Notes: generated from the letters alone by a model not told the origin. Positions 1 through 8,861 are shown, counted from the first letter of the stretch. The stretch: 48,741 nt of DNA from Dermacoccus abyssi (GCF_003515945.1 NZ_QWLM01000020.1:1-48741), one strand, 5' to 3'. A program made the numbers and translations.

Positions 1-49
1 CCCCCGCCCCCCGCCCCCGAGCAAATCTCGCCCTCTGAGGGCCGTCTCG

Positions 50-362
50 TCACGAGCCGAACTGCGGGACCCACCCCGCTCTCCTGACATTCGGCAGGAC
101 GCCATCCGGGTCGTGATGGACGGTGAGGAAGCACTCCGGGCTGAAGAGTCCCTCGAGCGAAAGTCCGCGTGACGGCTCCTCGCACGCTGCACGATCGAGC
201 AGGACGCCTTCCCGAGACGAGGTCACCGCACCGGGAGGGGCCGTCGTGTCGACGATGACTTCCACGTACTCCTTTCCCAACCAAACGAGTTCTCGGCGAC
301 TTGTCCACGGACCGTCCGGTGGAGGCCCCACCCACGTCGACCACGAGACCGTAGGCGGGCAT
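50..362 (-). pseudogene. Small unknown protein gene, probably frameshifted
   Basis: I do not recognise the family. An ATG at 362-360 overlaps the TGA of the upstream gene (TGATG), the usual sign of translational coupling. From there the frame reads MPAYGLVVDVGG with high GC3 until about position 305. Beyond that the coding signature moves to another frame, which reads RRELVWLGKEYVEVIVDTT and runs to a TGA at 50. Removing one C near 294-298 (in TCGCCGAG on the minus strand) joins the two into one product of about 103 residues. The alternative is a shorter protein of 93 residues starting at GTG 331. A real mutation, a sequencing error and a GTG start all remain possible. Confidence 0.4.
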
Positions 363-862
363 CAGGACGCGGCGATCTCTGGGCCTGTGGCTGCTCCGAA
401 CCCGTACGGCGGAGCAGCGGTGATCTGACCGAAGACGGCTTCCGAGCTCCGGCACGTTTCCATGAAGGCGCGCTTGTGTCGTTCCGAGAGGTCCGCCCGA
501 AGTCCTACCTGAAACACGGCAACCGGCGGTCCAGGGTCCAGAACCGGAGCGTCTTCGTATTCCTCGTCGTCAGCGAAGTCCGTGTCGAACGGGTCGTCGA
601 ACTCCACATCCTCTGTGAAGGTCTCGGGGAAGGAAACGTGTGCCACACCTCCACCCGCGAGCTCCAAGAAGAGAGAGCCCGAGCTCGCTTCTCGGACCTG
701 GGACAGGATGCTTTCGGCATCGCCGACACGTGTCCGAAGTGGCTCGGACTCCCCAGCCCGCGCCGGGAAGAAGCCGAACCCCTCAGCACTGGCAACCTCG
801 CACCAGCTCGACAGAAGGTTGTCGAGCTGTTCGGACACACAGACGAACTCCTTCTCGAACAT
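362..862 (-). CDS. Hypothetical acidic protein
   Basis: The predicted product has 166 residues, starting MFEKEFVCVSEQLDNLLSS. I do not recognise a family. Residues around 95-115 form a very acidic patch (EDVEFDDPFDTDFADDEEYEDA), and the end is ITAAPPYGFG. The frame remains open upstream to 1051, but that extension is the antisense shadow of the FAD oxidoreductase gene, so the internal ATG at 862 is preferred. No strong ribosome site precedes it. The stop overlaps a possible start of the next small gene in a TGATG junction, suggesting a two-gene unit. The pairing of an acidic protein with a short partner could fit an immunity or SUKH-like context, but nothing in the sequence proves that. Confidence 0.5.
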   Translation of the reverse strand: MFEKEFVCVSEQLDNLLSSWCEVASAEGFGFFPARAGESEPLRTRVGDAESILSQVREASSGSLFLELAGGGVAHVSFPETFTEDVEFDDPFDTDFADDEEYEDAPVLDPGPPVAVFQVGLRADLSERHKRAFMETCRSSEAVFGQITAAPPYGFGAATGPEIAAS

Positions 863-969
863 GAAGCCATCAACGCCTTTCGCACACAGGAGAGGCGGCC
901 TCCTGACGAGGAAGCCCTCTCCCTCAGTGTTCCAGGAGGGCGCCCGTTGCAGAGCCCCGAAGGCTACTT

Positions 970-2427
970 CTACCCTGCCGCGGCTTTCCGCAGCGACGGC
1001 GGCGCGATGCCGTGGTCGAAGAGGAGCGTGCGCGCCGCGTGCCAGCCGCACATGCCGTGAACGGCCGGGCCGGGCGCCGTCGCGCCGGAGCCGAGATAGA
1101 CGCCGTCGAGCGGGGTACGCCAGGGCGCGGTCGACACCACGGGTCGCTTCACCATCTGCGCGACGCTCACCGCGCCGCCCGCGAAATCGCCCCCGGCGAA
1201 GTTGGGGCTCACCGCCTCGGCGAAGTCGGTGGCCCGCGTCGCGACGCTCGCGAGGACGAGGTCGGAGAAGCCCGGCGCGTACTCCTCGACGGCGCGTGTG
1301 ACGAGGTCGGTGGCGTCGAGATTGCTGTCGTGAGGCACATGGAGGTAGGCCCAGAACGTCGCCTTCCCCTCGGGTGCTCGGGTGGAATCGACGACGCTCG
1401 GCTGCACCGCAAGGACGTACGGACGATCGGGCACCCAGCCGCGAGCGACCTGCCGTTCGGCTTGAGCGATCTCGGCGCGTGTTCCGCCGAGGTGGACGGT
1501 GGGCGCCTCGCCGAGACGGGCATCAGCCCACGGCACCGGCCCGGCGAGCGCGAAGTCGACCTTGCTCACGCCGCGCCCGTGCCGGTAGCGGCGCAGGGCC
1601 CGGGCGTACTTCGCGGGCAGGCGTTCCCCGGCGAGATCGAGGTAGGCGGGCACACCGACGTCGAGGACGCAGGCGTTGTACTCGTCGAGTTCGTCGAGGT
1701 CTGTCACCCCGCGATCGAGCACGATGCGTCCACCGTGCGCCTCGAGATCGGCCGCGAGAGCGTCGACGATGGCCTGCGAGCCGCCGACGGGAACGGGCCA
1801 CCCGGCCGCGTGGGCCGTGGCAGCAAGGAGGAGCCCGCCGCCGGCGAGCGCCGGGCTGGGGTGTCGGCCGATGGCGTGAGCCGCGCAACCGGTGAGCATA
1901 GCGGGCGCGATCCCCTCCGCGAACCGGGCGTTCCAGGCGGGGGTGCCGGCCTCGGCGACGCGGGCGGCAAAGATCGTAGCGGCCACCGGGTCGCGCGGCA
2001 CGCGAAGCAACGAGTTGAGCGTGAGATCGACCGTTCCGGCGAGGTGGTCGACGACCGGCGCGAGGAAGGCTCGGTACGCGCCGCCGTCACGGCCGATCGC
2101 GTCGGCGGCCCGGTCGAGATCGCGGTACCCGAAGCCGCTACGGCCGTCGGGCAGCGGGTGGGCGAACGACATCTCCGGGACGGCGATGTCGATGCGGTCG
2201 GCGAGCCCGAAGGACTGGAAGAAGGGGCTCGCGAGCGCCATCGGGTGCACCGCGCTCGCGAGGTCGTGGCGAAACCCTGGGAGGGTGATTTCGCGGGTGG
2301 CCGCTCCCCCGCCGAGCCAAGCGTTGCGTTCGAGGACGTCGACGGCGAGGCCGGCGCGCGCGAGCGTCACCGCGGCAGCGAGGCCGTTGGGCCCCGACCC
2401 GACGACGGCGACCCGGCTGATGCTCAT
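970..2427 (-). CDS. FAD-dependent phytoene desaturase-like oxidoreductase
   Basis: The 485-residue product starts with a dinucleotide-binding fold (VVGSGPNGLAAAVTLARAG, residues 8-26) followed by the ERNAWLGGGAAT loop, typical of the phytoene desaturase/carotene isomerase (CrtI/PYROXD2) flavoprotein superfamily. The C-terminus has the matching FAD-closing segment (GVYLGSGATAPGPAVHGMCG, about residues 442-461). Length is near the family norm of about 500. No carotenoid genes (crtB, crtE) are adjacent, so it may be one of the many orphan members with unknown substrate; a carotenoid role is not supported by context. It lies upstream of, and in the same orientation as, the small gene pair below 862. 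Start ATG 2427 is supported by the immediate start of the nucleotide fold. Confidence 0.85.
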   Translation of the reverse strand: MSISRVAVVGSGPNGLAAAVTLARAGLAVDVLERNAWLGGGAATREITLPGFRHDLASAVHPMALASPFFQSFGLADRIDIAVPEMSFAHPLPDGRSGFGYRDLDRAADAIGRDGGAYRAFLAPVVDHLAGTVDLTLNSLLRVPRDPVAATIFAARVAEAGTPAWNARFAEGIAPAMLTGCAAHAIGRHPSPALAGGGLLLAATAHAAGWPVPVGGSQAIVDALAADLEAHGGRIVLDRGVTDLDELDEYNACVLDVGVPAYLDLAGERLPAKYARALRRYRHGRGVSKVDFALAGPVPWADARLGEAPTVHLGGTRAEIAQAERQVARGWVPDRPYVLAVQPSVVDSTRAPEGKATFWAYLHVPHDSNLDATDLVTRAVEEYAPGFSDLVLASVATRATDFAEAVSPNFAGGDFAGGAVSVAQMVKRPVVSTAPWRTPLDGVYLGSGATAPGPAVHGMCGWHAARTLLFDHGIAPPSLRKAAAG

Positions 2428-2456
2428 GGCGTCAGGATGTCAGGTCGCGAGGGTGT

Positions 2457-3338
2457 TCAGCGGCGACGAATGATCTGGGTGGCGTCAGGGTCGTCGGGGT
2501 CGCTCGACTCCGGGGAGTACGGGCTCTCCGGGTCGAGGTGGCGGCGGGTCGGCATCGCGCGGGTGCGTCCGTCGTCGCCGCGCAGACTTCCGCGTGACGG
2601 CTGTGGTTGCGTCGCGGTGTAGCCGTCGTCCTCGTACCAGCGGGTCGAGTTGGGGCGGTCGTCGAAGTCGGAGAACTCGTCGTAGCGCACGGCGTCGGGC
2701 TCACCGCCACCGAGCGGGAGGTCGGCCTGGGCGGCGGGCGTCGCTGCTGCGGGTTCGCCGTACAGCGCAGCGTCCTTGCGCTCGCGACGGGCGCGCGCCT
2801 TGCCACGGAAGAAGCGGTGGATGCCGACGAGGAGCGCGAGCGCCCCACCGATGAGCAGCCCGATGGCGAGACCCGTCCAGTTGTCGACGACGTCCTGGCT
2901 CGAACAGCTGCGCTTGAGCTCGGGGTAGAGATCCTGGATCGTCTCGATCCCCGGTGGAAGCGCGAGGAGGAAGGCGATGCCGAGGAACTTGCGCCAGAAA
3001 CCGTCGAGGAGCATGACGCCGACACCGGCGGGGAAGAACAGCCAGACATTCGGCGGCCGGGAGCCGGAGCTGAACCAGTAGTCACGGGCGAGCGGGCGCC
3101 AGATCGACCAATCGCACCCCGCCGCCGGGATCCCGAAGTAGTCGTTCTTGACCGGGCTCAGCGTGACGACGGCCGCGACGACGAGGCACCACACGACGAG
3201 CGCGAAACCGACTCGGTCGGCGTGCGAGCGGCGTCGGGCGAAGAGGAAGAAGGACACCAGCGCGAGGAATGCTCCGACGACGATGGCCGGGCCCGTCCAC
3301 GGCAGGGCCTTGAGGATGAGGCGGAACTGTTCGAGCAT
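2457..3338 (-). CDS. VanZ-like membrane protein
   Basis: The 293-residue product has hydrophobic segments at about residues 12-33, 42-62, 98-112, 118-132 and 154-172, followed by a long charged cytoplasmic tail rich in Arg, Asp and Pro. The motif AVVTLSPVKNDYFGIP followed later by GIETIQDLYPELKRSCSSQDVVDNWTG matches the VanZ family, where the acidic E-x-x-Q and D-x-x-x-N-x-x-G residues near the last helices are conserved. VanZ proteins are linked to teicoplanin resistance in VanA operons, but most actinobacterial members have no known role. The 110-residue hydrophilic tail is longer than usual. It is followed after 29 nt by the FAD oxidoreductase gene in the same direction, so co-transcription is possible. 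Confidence 0.8.
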   Translation of the reverse strand: MLEQFRLILKALPWTGPAIVVGAFLALVSFFLFARRRSHADRVGFALVVWCLVVAAVVTLSPVKNDYFGIPAAGCDWSIWRPLARDYWFSSGSRPPNVWLFFPAGVGVMLLDGFWRKFLGIAFLLALPPGIETIQDLYPELKRSCSSQDVVDNWTGLAIGLLIGGALALLVGIHRFFRGKARARRERKDAALYGEPAAATPAAQADLPLGGGEPDAVRYDEFSDFDDRPNSTRWYEDDGYTATQPQPSRGSLRGDDGRTRAMPTRRHLDPESPYSPESSDPDDPDATQIIRRR

Positions 3339-3454
3339 GCGTTACGCCTCCTGGCCGTGCGTGTCGGGATGTTCACCCGGTTCCCGGGAGACAGGCCACG
3401 GTAGCAACGACGCGTGACCTTCCCGTTATGCGGCGCGCGGGGTGGGCGTCATCA

Positions 3455-3540
3455 ATCACGCACGAGGGGCCGAAACCTTCCCTTCGTGTGCGCAAGCGGT
3501 CTGCTTGGACGCAAGAAGGGAAGGTTTCGACCCTTGTGGT
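3455..3540. repeat. Long imperfect hairpin downstream of ahpF
   Basis: Arms CGAAACCTTCCCTTC (3471-3485) and GAAGGGAAGGTTTCG (3515-3529) are perfect complements of 15 bp. Pairing extends outward with mismatches (CACGAGGGG against CCCTTGTG) and partly inward (CAAGC with GCTTG). It lies between the ahpF stop (3551) and the start of the VanZ gene (3338), so it can act as the ahpF terminator, although there is no clear U tract on the minus strand. Confidence 0.6.
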
Positions 3541-3550
3541 GCGGGAGGCG

Positions 3551-5100
3551 TCAGACGCGGATGCTCGCGTCGAACGCGCCGAGCGCAGCCGTGGCGCCGG
3601 AACCCTCTGCGACGACGATCTGCTTGTAGGGCTCGGTCGTCGCGTCGCCGGCGGCGAAGATCGCCGGGTCGGACGTGCCGCCGCGGGCGTCGACGACGAT
3701 CTCCTTGCGCTCGTTGAGCTCGACGACCCCGTCGAGGAACTCGGTGTTCGGCAGGAGACCGATCTGGACGAAGACGCCTTCGACGTCGAGCTTCTTCGTC
3801 TCCCCGCTCTCGCGGTCGGTGTACTCGAGGCCGGTGACGGCCTTGCCGTCGCCGAGAACCTCGGTCGTCGCAGCGGACATGACGATGTCGACGTTCGGCA
3901 GCGACTTCAGCTTGCGCTGCAACACCTCGTCGGCGCGCATGGTGTCGAGGAACTCGAGCACGGTGACGTGGCCGACGACGCCGGCGAGGTCGATGGCGGC
4001 CTCGACGCCGGAGTTACCGCCGCCGATGACGGCGACCTTCTTGCCCTTGAACAGGGGGCCGTCGCAGTGCGGGCAGAACGTGACGCCCTTGTTGCGGTAC
4101 TCCTCTTCGCCGGGCACGTTCATGCGGCGCCAGCGGGCGCCGGTGGCGAGGATGAGCTGCTTGGCACGCAGGGTGGCGCCGGTCTCGGTCGTCACCTTCT
4201 TGAGGTCGCCGTCGTCCTCGATGCTGGCGACGCTCTGGCCCTTCATGACGTCGATCTCGTACTCGTGCAGGTGCTGGTCGAGCGCCGCGGCAAGCTTGGG
4301 GCCCTCGGTGTACGGCATCGAGATGAAGTTCTCGATGGCCATGGTGTCGAGCACCTGGCCGCCGATGCGGTCGGCGACGAGGCCGGTGGAGATGCCCTTG
4401 CGTGCGGTGTACACGGACGCGGCCACACCAGCGGGGCCACCGCCGACGACGAGGACGTCGAACGCGTCCTTGGCGCTGAGCTTCTCGGCGGCTTGGCGTC
4501 GGCGCCGGTGTCGAGCTTCGAGATGAAGTCCTCGATCGTCATGCGGCCCTGACCGAACACGTCGCCGTTGAGGTAGACCGTCGGCACGGCCTTGATGTCG
4601 CGCTCTTCGATCTCGTGCTGGAAGGCGCCGCCCTCGATGGCGATGTGGTGGATGTTCGGGTTGATGACGCTCATGGCGTTGAGCGCCTGCACGACGTCGG
4701 GGCAGTTCTGGCAGGAGAGCGACATGTACGTCTCGAAGCGGAACTCGCCTTCGATGTCGCGGATCTGCTGGGCCTGCTCGTCGCTGATCTTGACGGGGTG
4801 GCCGCCGACCTGGAGGAGTGCGAGCACGAGCGAGGTGAACTCGTGGCCGAGCGGCAGGCCCGCGAAGTGGACGCCGACGTCGGTGTCGCGGCGCGCGATT
4901 TCGAAGGAGGGGCGGCGCTCGTTTTCGTCGGTGCGCGAGTAGGAGACGAGGTCGTGGAGTGCCTCGATCTCCTTGAGGAGCTCTTCGGTCTGCTTGGACT
5001 TGTCGGAGTCGTCGAGGCTGGCGCGCAGTTCGACGGGCTCACGAAGGTTGCCGAGCAGCTGCTTGAGCTGGGCGGTCATGTTCTGGTCGAGAACGGCCAT
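3551..5100 (-). pseudogene. ahpF: Alkyl hydroperoxide reductase subunit F, frameshifted
   Basis: AhpF is the NADH-dependent flavoprotein disulfide reductase that recycles AhpC. The N-terminal part reads from ATG 5100 (ribosome site AGGAGG, 6 nt spacing) and carries the thioredoxin-like redox pair CQNC near residues 129-132. The C-terminal part carries FAD and NADH folds, the second redox centre CPHC, and ends [22 protein letters not shown]. The two halves are in different frames. The switch falls at about 4491-4492, where the minus strand reads GACGCCAAGCCGCCGAG and one extra G would restore [17 protein letters not shown]. With that base the protein would be 516 residues, normal for AhpF. All known functional residues are present on either side, so a recent mutation or a sequencing error is likelier than long decay. 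It lies downstream of ahpC in the same orientation. Confidence 0.9.
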
Positions 5101-5125
5101 GGGGTGCCTCCTGGGAGTCGGACGG

Positions 5126-5215
5126 GCGTCGCTCGCACGTCACGACGTGAGGCGAGCGGGGAGTCGGGTCGGGAGTGGGAGTCGGCGAGAACCTGGGGGG
5201 CGTTCTCGCCGGCTT
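5126..5215. terminator. Hairpins between ahpC and ahpF
   Basis: Two stem-loops lie in the 270-nt gap. The first pairs CGCTCGC (5130-5136) with GCGAGCG (5153-5159) and has an inner CACGT/ACGTG stem. The second pairs GGCGAGAAC (5184-5192) with GTTCTCGCC (5202-5210) around a 9-nt loop. They may attenuate read-through from ahpC to ahpF or stabilise the ahpC 3' end. No poly-U follows either. Confidence 0.45.
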
Positions 5216-5370
5216 CCACCCGCGGCCCGGGGGACGGGGGGGTGGCGGCGGGCGCGGAAGGGGTGAGCGCGCCCGTCGTCACCGGCTTGGGGTGCGCGAT
5301 GAGCGAGCCGCGAGGCTGAGAGCCCGAACTTGCGAGGGGTTCAGCCCCGCGGCTCCACGAATCGCAACGG

Positions 5371-5934
5371 TCAGATCTTGCCCACGAGGTCGAGCGAGGG
5401 GGCCAGCGTGTCTTCGCCCTCTTCCCACTTGGCGGGGCAGACCTCGCCCGGGTGGTTGCGGATGTACTGGGCGGCCTTGACCTTGCGGACGAGCTCGGCG
5501 GCGTTACGGCCGATGCCCTCGGAGGTGACCTCGGTGAACTGGATGACGCCGTCGGGGTCGACGAGGAAGGTGCCGCGGTTGGCGAGGCCCTCGTCTTCGC
5601 GCAGGATCTCGAAGTTGCGCGAGATCTGGAGCGTCGGGTCACCGATCATGGCGTAGTTGATCTTGCCGATCGTCTCGGACGAGCCGTGCCACGCCTTGTG
5701 CGTGAAGTGGGTGTCGGTGGAGACGGAGAAGACCTCGACGCCGAGCTTCTGCAGCTCGTCGTAGTAGTCGGCGAGGTCGCCGAGCTCGGTCGGGCAGACG
5801 AAGGTGAAATCGGCCGGGTAGAAGAAGAAGATGCTCCACTTGTCGGCGACGTCGGCCTCGGAGACCTCGACGAATTCGCCCTGCTTGAAAGCGGTGGCCT
5901 TGAACGGCTTGATGGTCGTGTTGATGAGCGACAC
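5371..5934 (-). CDS. ahpC: Alkyl hydroperoxide reductase subunit C (peroxiredoxin)
   Basis: This is a typical 2-Cys peroxiredoxin that reduces H2O2 and organic peroxides in the cytosol. The peroxidatic Cys is C47 in FTFVCPTE and the resolving Cys is C166 in GEVCPAKW; the threonine and arginine of the active site are also in place. The product is 187 residues, the usual length for AhpC. The frame is open upstream to 5988, but the GTG at 5934 is chosen because AAGGAG lies 6 nt before it and [10 protein letters not shown] is the canonical N-terminus. ahpF follows after a 270-nt hairpin-rich gap. No oxyR lies next to it; the LysR gene at 6711 is better explained by its divergent dehydratase partner. 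Confidence 0.97.
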   Translation of the reverse strand: MSLINTTIKPFKATAFKQGEFVEVSEADVADKWSIFFFYPADFTFVCPTELGDLADYYDELQKLGVEVFSVSTDTHFTHKAWHGSSETIGKINYAMIGDPTLQISRNFEILREDEGLANRGTFLVDPDGVIQFTEVTSEGIGRNAAELVRKVKAAQYIRNHPGEVCPAKWEEGEDTLAPSLDLVGKI

Positions 5935-5989
5935 GTCATGCTCCTTCGCGTTGGGGATCGGCGGCGAGCGTGGCGCCGCCGCAAGCATT

Positions 5990-6030
5990 CCTTAACTGGA
6001 ATGACTCCATTTTAGCCTATCTGGTCGCCC
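5990..6030 (-). promoter_or_regulatory. Candidate ahpC promoter region
   Basis: This AT-rich patch stands out from its surroundings. On the minus strand it carries a -10-like TAAAAT (6014-6009) and an inverted repeat TGGA-N5-TCCA (5997-6009) about 70 nt upstream of the ahpC start. The peroxide regulator that might bind here cannot be named from sequence alone. Confidence 0.35.
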
Positions 6031-6204
6031 TGTCCAACAGCGGGCCGCGTGAACATCGCGTGAACGACCCGCCCCCCTCGCGGCGCGCCCCGAGTTCTCA
6101 GGCCGACGGCTGTGTGCACATCTGCGATTCACGGTCACATTCGTTCGCGACGGCGTGGTCGAGTCGCGACCATCTTCACCGTCCGACCGTGGCAACCTGG
6201 GGCC

Positions 6205-6580
6205 ATGACGACCCACGAGCACACCCACCCACTTCGCGGCGTCATGATCTTTGCGCGAGACCCTGAGACCTCATGCCGGTGGTACGCCGAGCGCGTCTTG
6301 CGCGTGGAATCTACTGCCGTGCAGTTTGATTCGGGGTTCTGGTTCGTCGAGGTCGATGGTGGGCGAGATCGGCTTCCACCCCGCCGACGTCGAGCGCAAC
6401 CCGTTCGGTACCAGCGTCGTTGCCTACTTCGCGACGGACGGAGTCAGCACCCATCGCGAGGCGCTTCTCGATGCGGGAGCCGAGCATCATCGGGGGCCGC
6501 TCACGATCGGCGGCGGGCGCAGCATCTGCCAGCTCGTCGATCCGTTCGGCGGAGTCTTCGGCCTGGACGGCCCGCCCTGA
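6205..6580 (+). pseudogene. VOC (glyoxalase/bleomycin-resistance) family protein, frameshifted
   Basis: The first 52 codons (MTTHEHTHPLRGVMIFARDP, then WFVEVDGG) give the first half of a vicinal-oxygen-chelate domain, with the typical D-P-E-x-x-x-x-W-Y signature. The second half is one frame away: EIGFHPADVERNPFG through DPFGGVFGLDGPP, the classic VOC ending. Deleting one G from the GGG run at 6360-6362 rejoins them into about 124 residues, the normal size of a one-domain member. Such proteins bind a metal and act on small electrophiles or sequester drugs; the substrate cannot be guessed. It stands alone between ahpC and the LysR gene. The indel lies next to a G run, so a read error is plausible. 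Confidence 0.7.
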
Positions 6581-6710
6581 CGCCCAGCGCGTCCGAACAT
6601 CGTCCGGAAACGCGTCAGGCACGACGCGTTCTCGGGCAATGAGCGCCGCACAACCGTTCACTGCAGGCCCTCACGATCGACGCGCCGTCGAGACACGGCT
6701 CAACCTTTCG

Positions 6711-7637
6711 TCACGCGATCCACGACAGGCTGAGCAGCGTCTGCACGACCTCCTCGACGGCGGCCGGGCGCGGCGGTGCGCCGTACGTCGCGACGTGCAG
6801 TTCTCGGCCCGCACCGACAACGGAGTGCGTGACGACGCCTGGGTTGCGGTGGCCCGCGAGCGCGAGTGCAGACAGCAACGTCACCCCGAAACCCGCTGCC
6901 ACGAGAGCTTGTACGGCGACGACGTCGTCACTGGCGAAGCCGATGTCGGGCTCGATTCCGACGGAGGCGCACAGGTCGAGCAGCCCTGTGCGGCAGCGCT
7001 CGCAGCCCGCGATCCACCGGTCATCGGAGAACCTTCGCAGTTCTTCCGGCCGCAGGCCCGTCGCTTCCCTCTCGCCGGAGGCGCGCCCCTCCACGATCGT
7101 GCCGCCAACCGAACGAGACGGTTCGACGAGGTGCAACGCGTCCCACCCGAGGTGCTCAACGGTGACGTCGTCATCGAAGTGCTGCCCGGAATAGGCGAAC
7201 GTGATGGCGACGTCGACCTGCCCCGAGCGCAGCAACGCGGCGGCTTCCGGCGGTTCGACCTCGACGATGTCGAACGTCAGACCAGGTGCCGTGTCGGCGA
7301 GCGTCGAGAGCAGCCGCGGCACGATCGTGCTGCAGGCAGAGGGGAAGGCCGCGAGGCGCACGTGCCCTGCGGCGAGCGTCGTCAAGGTGTCCAGTTCCGC
7401 CTCCGCGCGCCGCAACAGGCCGAGGATCTCCTCGCCGCGCGCCGCCAGACGCGCGCCGTCGGGCGTCAGTCGCACCCCGCGCCCGACGTGCTGCACAAGC
7501 ACCGCACCAGTTTCCTCCTCGAGCCGACGCAGGTGGTGCGAGACCGTCGGTTGCCCACACCCGAGCGCGGTGGCGGCCGCGCTCACCGTTCCTTCCCGGG
7601 CGAGCGCGACGAGCGCTTCGAGGCGTTTCATCTCCAC
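6711..7637 (-). CDS. LysR-family transcriptional regulator
   Basis: The 308-residue product has a winged helix-turn-helix at residues 4-62 (AAATALGCGQPTVSHHLRRLEEETGAVLVQ) and a LysR substrate-binding domain after about residue 90 (GHVRLAAFPSACSTIVPRLL). The length is standard. It is transcribed divergently from the threonine dehydratase-like gene at 7721, with an 83-bp gap holding a near-perfect 9-bp inverted repeat. That arrangement is typical of a LysR protein that controls its neighbour and itself. The inducer is probably the substrate or product of that enzyme, which is an inference. Confidence 0.9.
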   Translation of the reverse strand: MEMKRLEALVALAREGTVSAAATALGCGQPTVSHHLRRLEEETGAVLVQHVGRGVRLTPDGARLAARGEEILGLLRRAEAELDTLTTLAAGHVRLAAFPSACSTIVPRLLSTLADTAPGLTFDIVEVEPPEAAALLRSGQVDVAITFAYSGQHFDDDVTVEHLGWDALHLVEPSRSVGGTIVEGRASGEREATGLRPEELRRFSDDRWIAGCERCRTGLLDLCASVGIEPDIGFASDDVVAVQALVAAGFGVTLLSALALAGHRNPGVVTHSVVGAGRELHVATYGAPPRPAAVEEVVQTLLSLSWIA

Positions 7638-7661
7638 CTCCTCAATCTATCGGCGTCATCG

Positions 7662-7681
7662 ATGCGATCAAGTGATTGCAT
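7662..7681. promoter_or_regulatory. Palindromic candidate LysR operator
   Basis: ATGCGATCA-AG-TGATTGCAT has 8 of 9 arm positions paired (only G/A differs from perfect symmetry) and includes a T-N11-A arrangement. It sits midway between the divergent LysR and dehydratase genes, the expected position for a LysR recognition site. Confidence 0.6.
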
Positions 7682-7720
7682 GTATTGGACGGATGATTCG
7701 CCGTCGCGCACGCTGGAGGC

Positions 7721-8833
7721 ATGACGATCCTGCCGCGGCCCACCCGCGAAACCGCCGCGCCGCATGACCTCGTGTCGGCCCCGCACATGCAGCCCATCGA
7801 GCCCACCCGCGCCGCACCTGCCACCGGCGACACCGGCTCGGCGACCCCGGTCGTCTCCTTCGACGGCGTCCTCGCCGCAGCCGAGGCCCTCGCTGCACAC
7901 CTCGTGCCCACGCCGACGTGGCGGTACGCGGCACTGAGTGACGCGGTGGGCCGCGATGTCGTCGTCAAGCACGAGAACATGAACCCGACGGGCTCGTTCA
8001 AGGTGCGCGGGGGCCTGACACTCGCCGCCTCGCTCGGTGCCGACGAACGCCGCGCCGGGCTCGTCACCTGTTCCACCGGCAATCACGCCCAGTCGATCGC
8101 CTACGCCGCACGGGTCGCCGGGACGGGGGCACTCATCGTCATCCCGCACTCGGCGCCAAGTGTGAAGGTCGACGCCGTGCGCGCCCTCGGGGCTGAGGTC
8201 GTCCTCGAAGGTGAGCGACTGCCCGAGGCCGCGGCCCATGCCCGAACCCTCGCGGCCGAGCGCGGCATGCGCTTCGTCGACCCAGGCAACGAACCGGCGA
8301 TGATCCACGGTCACGCCACGGTCTACCTCGAGCTGCTCCAGGCGCATCCGGAGATCGCGGAGGTCGTCATCCCGATCGGCAGCGGTTCCGGGGCCGCCGG
8401 CGCCTGCCTCGTGCGCGATGTCATCGCGCCGCACGTGCGGATCATCGGGGTTCAGGCGGTCGGCGCCTCTGCCGCCTACGAGTCGTGGGTCGGTGAGGCG
8501 GAAGTCTCCCAAGCGGCCAACACCCGCGTCAGCGGGTTGGCCACGGGATGCGGCTTCGCCACGCCGCAGAGCGTCCTGCGCGGCTCGCGCGGCACGGCAG
8601 GCGATGTCGGACTCGCCGCGTTCGAACTCGTGCCGGACGACGCCATCGACGACGCCGCGCACCTGCTCGCCACCCACGCCCACCTGCTCGCCGAGGGCGC
8701 CGCAGCTGCGTCACTCGCAGGGCTGCGTGCTCGTCAGAAGCGGGACGGGGAAGCGCAGGGCGGTTCGGTCGCCGTCGTCGTCACGGGTGGCAATGTCAGC
8801 ACTGACGAGTGGAAGCGGCTCGCGAGCCGGTGA
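7721..8833 (+). CDS. PLP-dependent threonine/serine dehydratase-like enzyme
   Basis: Fold-type II PLP enzyme of 370 residues. The Schiff-base lysine is K94 in NPTGSFKVRGG, followed by the CSTGNHAQSIAYAAR asparagine loop and the phosphate-binding glycine loop IPIGSGSGAAGA. The family deaminates L-threonine or L-serine to 2-oxobutyrate or pyruvate; racemases and 3-hydroxyaspartate dehydratases look alike. There is no C-terminal ACT regulatory domain, so it is the short catabolic type rather than biosynthetic IlvA. GGAGG ends only 1 nt before ATG 7721, unusually close, so a later start is possible; the first 40 residues are low-complexity and not conserved-looking. Control by the divergent LysR gene is likely. 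Confidence 0.85.
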   Translation: MTILPRPTRETAAPHDLVSAPHMQPIEPTRAAPATGDTGSATPVVSFDGVLAAAEALAAHLVPTPTWRYAALSDAVGRDVVVKHENMNPTGSFKVRGGLTLAASLGADERRAGLVTCSTGNHAQSIAYAARVAGTGALIVIPHSAPSVKVDAVRALGAEVVLEGERLPEAAAHARTLAAERGMRFVDPGNEPAMIHGHATVYLELLQAHPEIAEVVIPIGSGSGAAGACLVRDVIAPHVRIIGVQAVGASAAYESWVGEAEVSQAANTRVSGLATGCGFATPQSVLRGSRGTAGDVGLAAFELVPDDAIDDAAHLLATHAHLLAEGAAAASLAGLRARQKRDGEAQGGSVAVVVTGGNVSTDEWKRLASR

Positions 8834-8861
8834 CGCGTCCCTCGACGGAGCGCCCCAGGCC

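Noticed and set aside
1-49. Poly-C tract at the window start as a regulatory element
   Set aside because: It is at the edge of the window with no context; it may be a low-complexity assembly end.
362-364. Selenocysteine or stop read-through joining the two small genes at the window start
   Set aside because: The TGATG overlap and the coding-frame switch near 296 explain the data better; no SECIS-like hairpin was seen.
1012-2622. A 536-codon plus-strand open frame
   Set aside because: Antisense of the FAD oxidoreductase gene, which carries nucleotide-binding motifs on the opposite strand.
6711-7637. OxyR regulating ahpC
   Set aside because: Its substrate domain lacks a clear OxyR redox Cys pair layout, and its divergent partner is a dehydratase with a palindrome between.
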